Source of the DNA: Dacryopinax spathularia
Taxonomy: Eukaryota; Basidiomycota; Dacrymycetes; Dacrymycetales; Dacrymycetaceae
Direction: 5' to 3'
NCBI GenBank assembly: GCA_037974965.1
Contig: JBBPFI010000003.1
Coordinates: 1,426,001-1,490,000 of the forward strand
Length of the DNA: 64,000 nucleotides
Both the position numbers and the translations under genes were made by a program. Below, piece after piece: positions 59,056 through 64,000 of this stretch; positions within the stretch are counted from its first letter, which is position 1; every line of letters starts with the position of its first letter. Under the pieces are notes generated by a model. That model was not told the origin of the DNA. It saw only the letters and a list, made by a program, of their open reading frames with translations, and did not search any database.

Positions 59056-61224
59056 ATGCTGTTGTCCGAACTGTACAAACGCTTGAAGCATCATCGGTCT
59101 TCGCTAGGCAATTTGTCTGTTGATCAGGCACTGGAGTTCTTCGCTGCTGCTCGTCGTCTTCAAAACCGCATCTCTTGGCAACAAAACACTAGTCTTGAAG
59201 CACTATCTGGCCCGCCAGCGGATCTTCCGAATTCTGTTGTGTCTTTTCTAGCCGGCAGTCTGCATATCAGCCATGGCCAGGTCCTAGCTCTCTGGACTGC
59301 TTTGCGGGAGGCGATCTGGATCCCGGGCAAAGATGTTACAGCAATGTCGCCGGCTCTAATCGATGACTTCCGTATCTTCGCTGAACATGCCCCCAGTTAC
59401 GAACTCGGTAAGACCTCACGCGCCCCATTCTCCGCTCACATCCTTGACTCCGCTTAGCCGCAGAAGAGTTCTACCCGCCGACTCGTAGCTGCACATACCC
59501 AAATTGCCCTTTCTATGATGCTCAAGGACGTCGCGCTCGGCTCTCGGACCCACGGAGATACAAAGCATCGCTTTATACGCTTGGTCGAGGCGCCTTCCCT
59601 GTTATCGTCACATCTTTACGTTGCCTATTCTGTCAGTCAACGTATCACTTGAATTACGCCTGTCAATCTGGCGCGGATGGTCAGATATATCGCCTTTATT
59701 ACACTGGCGTCCCTGCCATCATTCAAGCCGAGAAGCATTTCCTATTCGAAGATAAGCTGTGTGACCTCTTTAGAGCACTTACCGTGTTCTCTCAGTGCGT
59801 GGTCTCGTCTTACAACTGTTTCTCTTCCAATCGCTAACTAAACTTCGCACTGCAGCTCCTCTATGAACTCAAATGCGCTCGTGTATAATACGACCCTGGC
59901 CCGGCCGCAGTATCCTACAAAGGGCAGCTATCAAGTCCCGCTACTCCGGAGCGAGTATGTTGGGGATCTCTTCGATCTCTACTCGCTACTTCTGCATCAT
60001 GCTGAGCATGGCAGCCAGCTCCGGCTTCTGCACTTCCCTGGACTGACCCAAACGGAACGGCTCGCGAGCGCCATGCTCGAGCGGAATGTCTTCATTGCCC
60101 AAAGGGGCCAAGAGCAGTGGGCTCATGCATGTGATACATGTCGGAAATTCTTCATGAGAGATGGCCAAGAATGTGAGCCCTTTTGCCGCTCCTTCGGTGC
60201 TCGCCTCACCTATCAGTGCAGACATGCTTTCATGCGCCGTTACTGACGGTGTATCGATCAACCGGCCATGTTGCGCTCAACATAATTGCTGTAACCCGCT
60301 CGTGACCAACCGCGCCCGCCACTGTCACGAACATGCGTACTTGGAATCCATCTGCAGCGTTGAAGGCTGCGATCAGCCGGCCAGGCACTCGCATCAAACT
60401 TGCACTATTCCCGAGCATGCAGCAATAGAAACGAAGTTTCGTGCGGAGCACCAATCGTTCCATCTCCTCAGAAAGCGGCTCGATCGCACGCACGCCTATC
60501 TGCGAGGCGATACACTTCTTCAAGGCGATGATATCGAAGGAGCCACGGATGTAGAAGGGGAATTGGATGGAGAAGTTGAATTGGATGTGCCATCTACCGC
60601 CCAGCAAACCAAGAGAATCAAGGCACGATTCACACGCAGACGCACTCACAATGAACAACTCGTAGTTCGGCCTTGCGGTATTATTCTGGCACGAGGTACT
60701 TTCTATGGAGGGGAAACGTTGGAGTCTGTTGCGGTGCGCGCGATCTCCCTCTGGCTGATAATCCATTTTTACTTGACATACAGGCTTTTCTTCGAACGGT
60801 CTTTCCCACGCCAGCGTCCCTGCCCGACGTCTTGTTTTACGACAGCAATTGTCAACTACACAAATACGTCAATGATCGCCCGCCCCTTCGAGATTTCTTC
60901 AAAGATACCGCTCTCGTCGTCGACGTGTTCCATTTCAAGAGTAAGCACACGGAGAAGGACTGGTATTGCGGATATCATTGCAACCCTACTGCCTACCCGG
61001 AGCTGGTTGACGAGAAGAACAAGCGATGGACATTCAATTCCTCTAAATGTGAGCAAGTTAATGCGTGGCTCAGGAACTTCTACCCCATAGTTCGAGACAT
61101 GCTGCCCGTCAGATACGAATTCTTTCTGGATGAAGTCATCAAGGTCCACAATCGCTTTCTTGTGGATGAATTGCGCGCTCGCGGTCAGTCCCCCCACACA
61201 ATTCCCTCTGTTAGTCTCCGATAG
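59056..61224 (+). CDS. KDZ-type DNA transposase gene with CxC5/CxC6-like cysteine clusters
   Basis: Five exons: 59056-59407, 59458-59794, 59856-60172, 60222-60733, 60784-61224; 652 residues, no interruption. A helical N-terminus (MLLSELYKRLKHHRSSLGNL) precedes a first cysteine cluster (SCTYPNCPFYD, LRCLFCQSTYHLNYAC, HACDTCRKFF). A second cluster follows (CCAQHNCCN, CHEH, CSVEGCDQPARHSHQTC). The C-terminal part has DVLFYDSNCQLHKYV, VDVFHFKSKHTEKD, YHCNP and NSSKCEQVNAWL, patterns of fungal proteins of the Kyakuja-Dileera-Zisupton (KDZ) transposase superfamily; the aspartates in DVLFYD and VDVFHFK are candidate catalytic residues. Introns are 49-61 nt like host genes. I could not define the ends of a transposon. 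It could be active, or domesticated. Confidence 0.8.
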
Positions 61225-61897
61225 ATTTGTTTGTACTTCGTGTATCCTTCCTGTCCATTTAAGTACTTGTGGAATCCAAATATCTGCCTGGCTGGTTACT
61301 GGTTGTGATTGCAAGACACTGCTTCTGAAACAACCCACGCACCTCTATGAATTCGCACCCCGCGACTCAGCCTGCACATACAGAAACAATTCCGCTGTCT
61401 CTTGCGGTGCTAGCCAGACCCAATAAGTGATATGCGGACGGGCGTCTCAGCCTACACATACCGCTTGAGCGTTGGTGTTCAATGTCGATCACAGAGGCGG
61501 ATAACGTTGCTAGTCGCATACCCTGCATGTCAGCTTGCACATACAGGAGCGATTCGGCTGTTGATAACAAGGCCGGAAGCGGGACAGCTCGACCGCTACC
61601 GTACATCGCAGCCTGCACATACAGGAGCAGGTGGACTGTTCAGCGTTGAAGATGCGGCATTTACGTTGAAGGAATGATATTAAAGGATAAGTATGATAGA
61701 AAGCAACATAATACGCAGAAGATGGACATGGGAGATTGCATAGTGGATGTAACAAGTGGGAATGAGGGAAGCGCTAGACCAATAAATGAGTGTGAGTGCG
61801 GGTTGGAATCCCAACCAGGCAAAGTAGCGTAACGACTGTGACGTTCAATCAAAGCAGAGCGAGATGTACCTTATGTACGTCGAGAAATGATCAGTAT
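61225..61897. other. Convergent intergenic region between KDZ gene and cysteine-cluster gene
   Basis: 673 bp with no gene. It contains the array of about 80-bp repeats described separately. Confidence 0.5.
61368..61622. repeat. Four degenerate ~80-bp tandem repeats
   Basis: The word CAGCCTGCACATAC or a near variant begins at 61368, 61448, 61531 and 61609 (spacings 80, 83, 78). The last two copies extend to ACAGGAGC. Sequence between the cores is diverged. Confidence 0.7.
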
Positions 61898-63940
61898 CTA
61901 CAGTCTCTGCCTCTTCGAGCTGAGCTTCAAGCTGTCCTTTGTCTTACCTCGACCGTTCACCCCCATCTTGACATCCATCTTGCGCGTTGCATTGCACGCC
62001 ATTCCGATCCTTCTTGCCTCCTTTGTTGCCTCCTTCCGAAACGCTCGCCAGCTCCTGGATGGCTCCTCGTCGAAGACAAGTTTCGTACTCATGGGGGCTT
62101 GATCATAGAACTTCACCTGGTCATACCACGTCGAGCGAGGGACAGCGTACTTGACCACGCGCAATATAGCTGGATCAACGTCGACCCGCTCGACCTTGTT
62201 CAAGTGGTGGACCTTCCGAATCGCTAGCAGCAGCACTTCTGAGTACGATCGCTCGCCTGGCCACGCGCATTCAGTGTTCTCTGGCTTTGGCGGAGTGAAC
62301 GAGATGATGGAGCCAGATGACGAACGAGAACGGGCCGACTTGGGTATTTCCGCGAAGATCTCCTCAATCGATGGGAGGCTGGAATCCGAGCCGCTCGAGG
62401 GCACTCTCTTCCTCTTCTGCTTCTCGTCCTGCCGATCTTGCATTGGCACACGCTGATCAGTCATGACCCTCCTCTCATCCTGGCCCGCTCCCTTTAACAT
62501 CCCACTCCCCTTCGACATGCCTTTATCCTTCGACAACCCACTCCCCTTCCGCATACCGATGTTCTCCTCAAGTGCATCAAGTCGAGTTAATGAAGTTGTG
62601 TTGACCTTCAACACTGGGTTGCGATTTGGCGTTTTCTTCGGCGAGAGATGTTGACTCGCTGCACGGCGGGGTGCATCACGGTAGAAAGGAGGATGCACCA
62701 CCTCCGCCACTTCATGTAGTACGTGGGGGGCATCTGAACTGACACCTGGTAGACGGCAAAGGAGCCGCTCGTTCCTTTCGATACTCCGCAGGACGTCCCA
62801 TCCGTAGTATTCCCACTGACCGGTCGCTGCATTGAATAGTTCCAATGCGGTGTAGTCTTCCTGGAGAGACGATCTGAGCAATCTCAGGACGTGACCTGGC
62901 CATTCATTTATGCGCGTCAACAACCCATCGGTGCTCTTCTTGGCTTTGAGCCCAGGGAAGGGGAACGACCCATCCTAAAAGTTCAAGTCAAGCTATGTGA
63001 TATAGGCGAGGACCAAATCCCCTTACGATTGTAAGCACCACCAGCGTAAAGTGGAGAGCTACTTCTTCCTCGAGTTGCCGTGCTTCCTGCGCCTGCTTCT
63101 CCATAAGATGTCTTTCTTTGCGGGCCTCATCCCGCAGCGCCGAATAATCTTCATCAACAACGCGACCCAGCGGTCGTGGAAGTCGAGGAGTAGACGGACC
63201 AAAGAAGGCCCGAGCAGGCTGAGAGGCCGGCGTTCGATCACCAGCCTCTTTCTGAGTACTCCCGTTCCGCAGAGGTAAGTCGGGGATTGCATCCACATCG
63301 ATAATCTCTTGGGGATGGGTGCTTTCAGCTTTGAAGTACGGTGCTTTCTCGGGCGCCCACAAAGGGTGGGCGCTACACTCGTATGGTTGGCGAGCTTGGC
63401 GAATCTGGCAACAGGTCCGACATAACTGGTGTCGGCACTGCATGTTCCTATGCTTTGGACAGCCAGCGCATGGCACCTTCACCTTGCGAGGAAGCAGGGA
63501 AGGTCTCGGAGGAGACGCGTCCAGCTTCCACTCAACGTCAGGTGGATCGACCGGCGGGCTCGATCGGTCGGAAGGCTTGAAAGTAGGCGGCCACCTGTTA
63601 AGCTCATGCTCCACAATGTCGATAGCCGGCTTCTTCAGCTTGTTTGTGACGAAGTGGAATGAGGCGTTGAAGTGCTGGACCTCCTCGCACTGAAAGCCTT
63701 GTCAGTTCAGTAATGGGCTGAGCAGACCCCACGCACCCTCGTGAACACCCTGTATAGATTTTCAGGATGTTCCCCCCTGCGATCGTATGATACACGGGGG
63801 ATACCGGGCAACGAACACTTCCCACATCTCAACGCCGGCAGCGTGTCCAACTTCCACCACTCCATCACTATGCGTACATCTTCAGGCCATTCCTTGTCCG
63901 GTATCGCAGCGAATTCTTGACGACGACGTTGCTGAGACAT
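61898..63940 (-). CDS. Cysteine-cluster protein of unknown function next to the KDZ gene
   Basis: Three exons on the minus strand: 63737-63940, 63027-63689, 61898-62974; 647 residues. Exon 1 has a CGKC pair (LRCGKCSLPGIP) after EWPEDVRIVMEWW. Exon 2 carries a compact cluster VPCAGCPKHRNMQCRHQLC continuing CCQIRQ and CSAH, likely zinc-binding, then a predicted coiled coil (EARKERHLMEKQAQEARQLE). Exon 3 holds a repetitive KGSG-rich stretch (MRKGSGLSKDKGMSKGSG), a Ser-rich region and a basic C-terminus ending SSKRQRL, which looks like a nuclear localisation signal. I recognise no named family. It converges on the KDZ gene across 673 bp, so it may be part of the same mobile unit or a host gene. 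Confidence 0.7.
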
Positions 63941-64000
63941 TGAGCAGCGGCGTTGAGTGATTGCAAGATAAATCAAGGTATAGAAGACGACGAGTATTGC

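Noticed and set aside
62151-62456. Plus-strand frame inside the cysteine-cluster gene
   Set aside because: Antisense shadow of exon 3.
1-64000. CRISPR arrays, operons, rRNA genes, LTR elements
   Set aside because: None seen; the gene structure is eukaryotic, and no long terminal repeats or reverse-transcriptase motifs were recognised.

Overview
This window is fungal nuclear DNA, most likely from a basidiomycete of the Agaricomycotina. The reasons are dense short introns (mostly 47-60 nt) in almost every gene, GC-rich coding DNA, an Sre1/Urbs1-type two-finger GATA iron regulator, an Opi1 homologue, and a KDZ-type transposase gene with cysteine clusters of the kind known from mushroom-forming fungi. 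Exon models were built by hand from open frames, GT-AG signals and codon-phase bookkeeping; every multi-exon model listed closes in frame.

Layout. 1-2.8 kb has no gene I can support but holds a complete short non-autonomous DNA transposon (1460-1953) with terminal inverted repeats and a perfect 9-bp target duplication. 2.8-8.7 kb: covalent-flavin amine oxidase (amadoriase/saccharopine-oxidase family), mitochondrial-type MsrB, a RED/IK-like protein and acireductone dioxygenase. 8.7-14.3 kb is a gene-poor block. 14.3-22.4 kb: iron GATA regulator, OPI1 (inositol/phospholipid repressor) and a secreted exo-beta-1,3-glucanase. 22.4-25.6 kb is repeat-rich and partly AT-rich. 25.6-37.7 kb: three aldo-keto reductases around a second inverted-repeat element (27071-28084), a DUF1295 membrane protein and MCM2, the last two sharing a promoter with two ACGCGT boxes. 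38.0-45.1 kb: a small tail-anchored Bet1/Sft1-like SNARE split over three short exons, two tandem paralogous single-exon proteins, and mitochondrial HSP78 in 14 exons. 46.4-52.3 kb: one very large gene of unknown function. 53.5-58.3 kb: an RCC2-like propeller fused to a PHD finger, squalene synthase ERG9, and a small ORF. 59.0-64.0 kb: a KDZ-type transposase gene, a run of about 80-bp repeats, and a convergent cysteine-cluster gene.

Most genes are unrelated housekeeping or accessory genes. Groupings that may be functional or evolutionary are the divergent MsrB/RED pair with a TGACGTCA site, the divergent DUF1295/MCM2 pair with MCB boxes, the three aldo-keto reductases, the tandem orphan pair, and the KDZ gene with its convergent neighbour. 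A palindromic word CGCATATATGCG recurs in introns and gene ends across the window.
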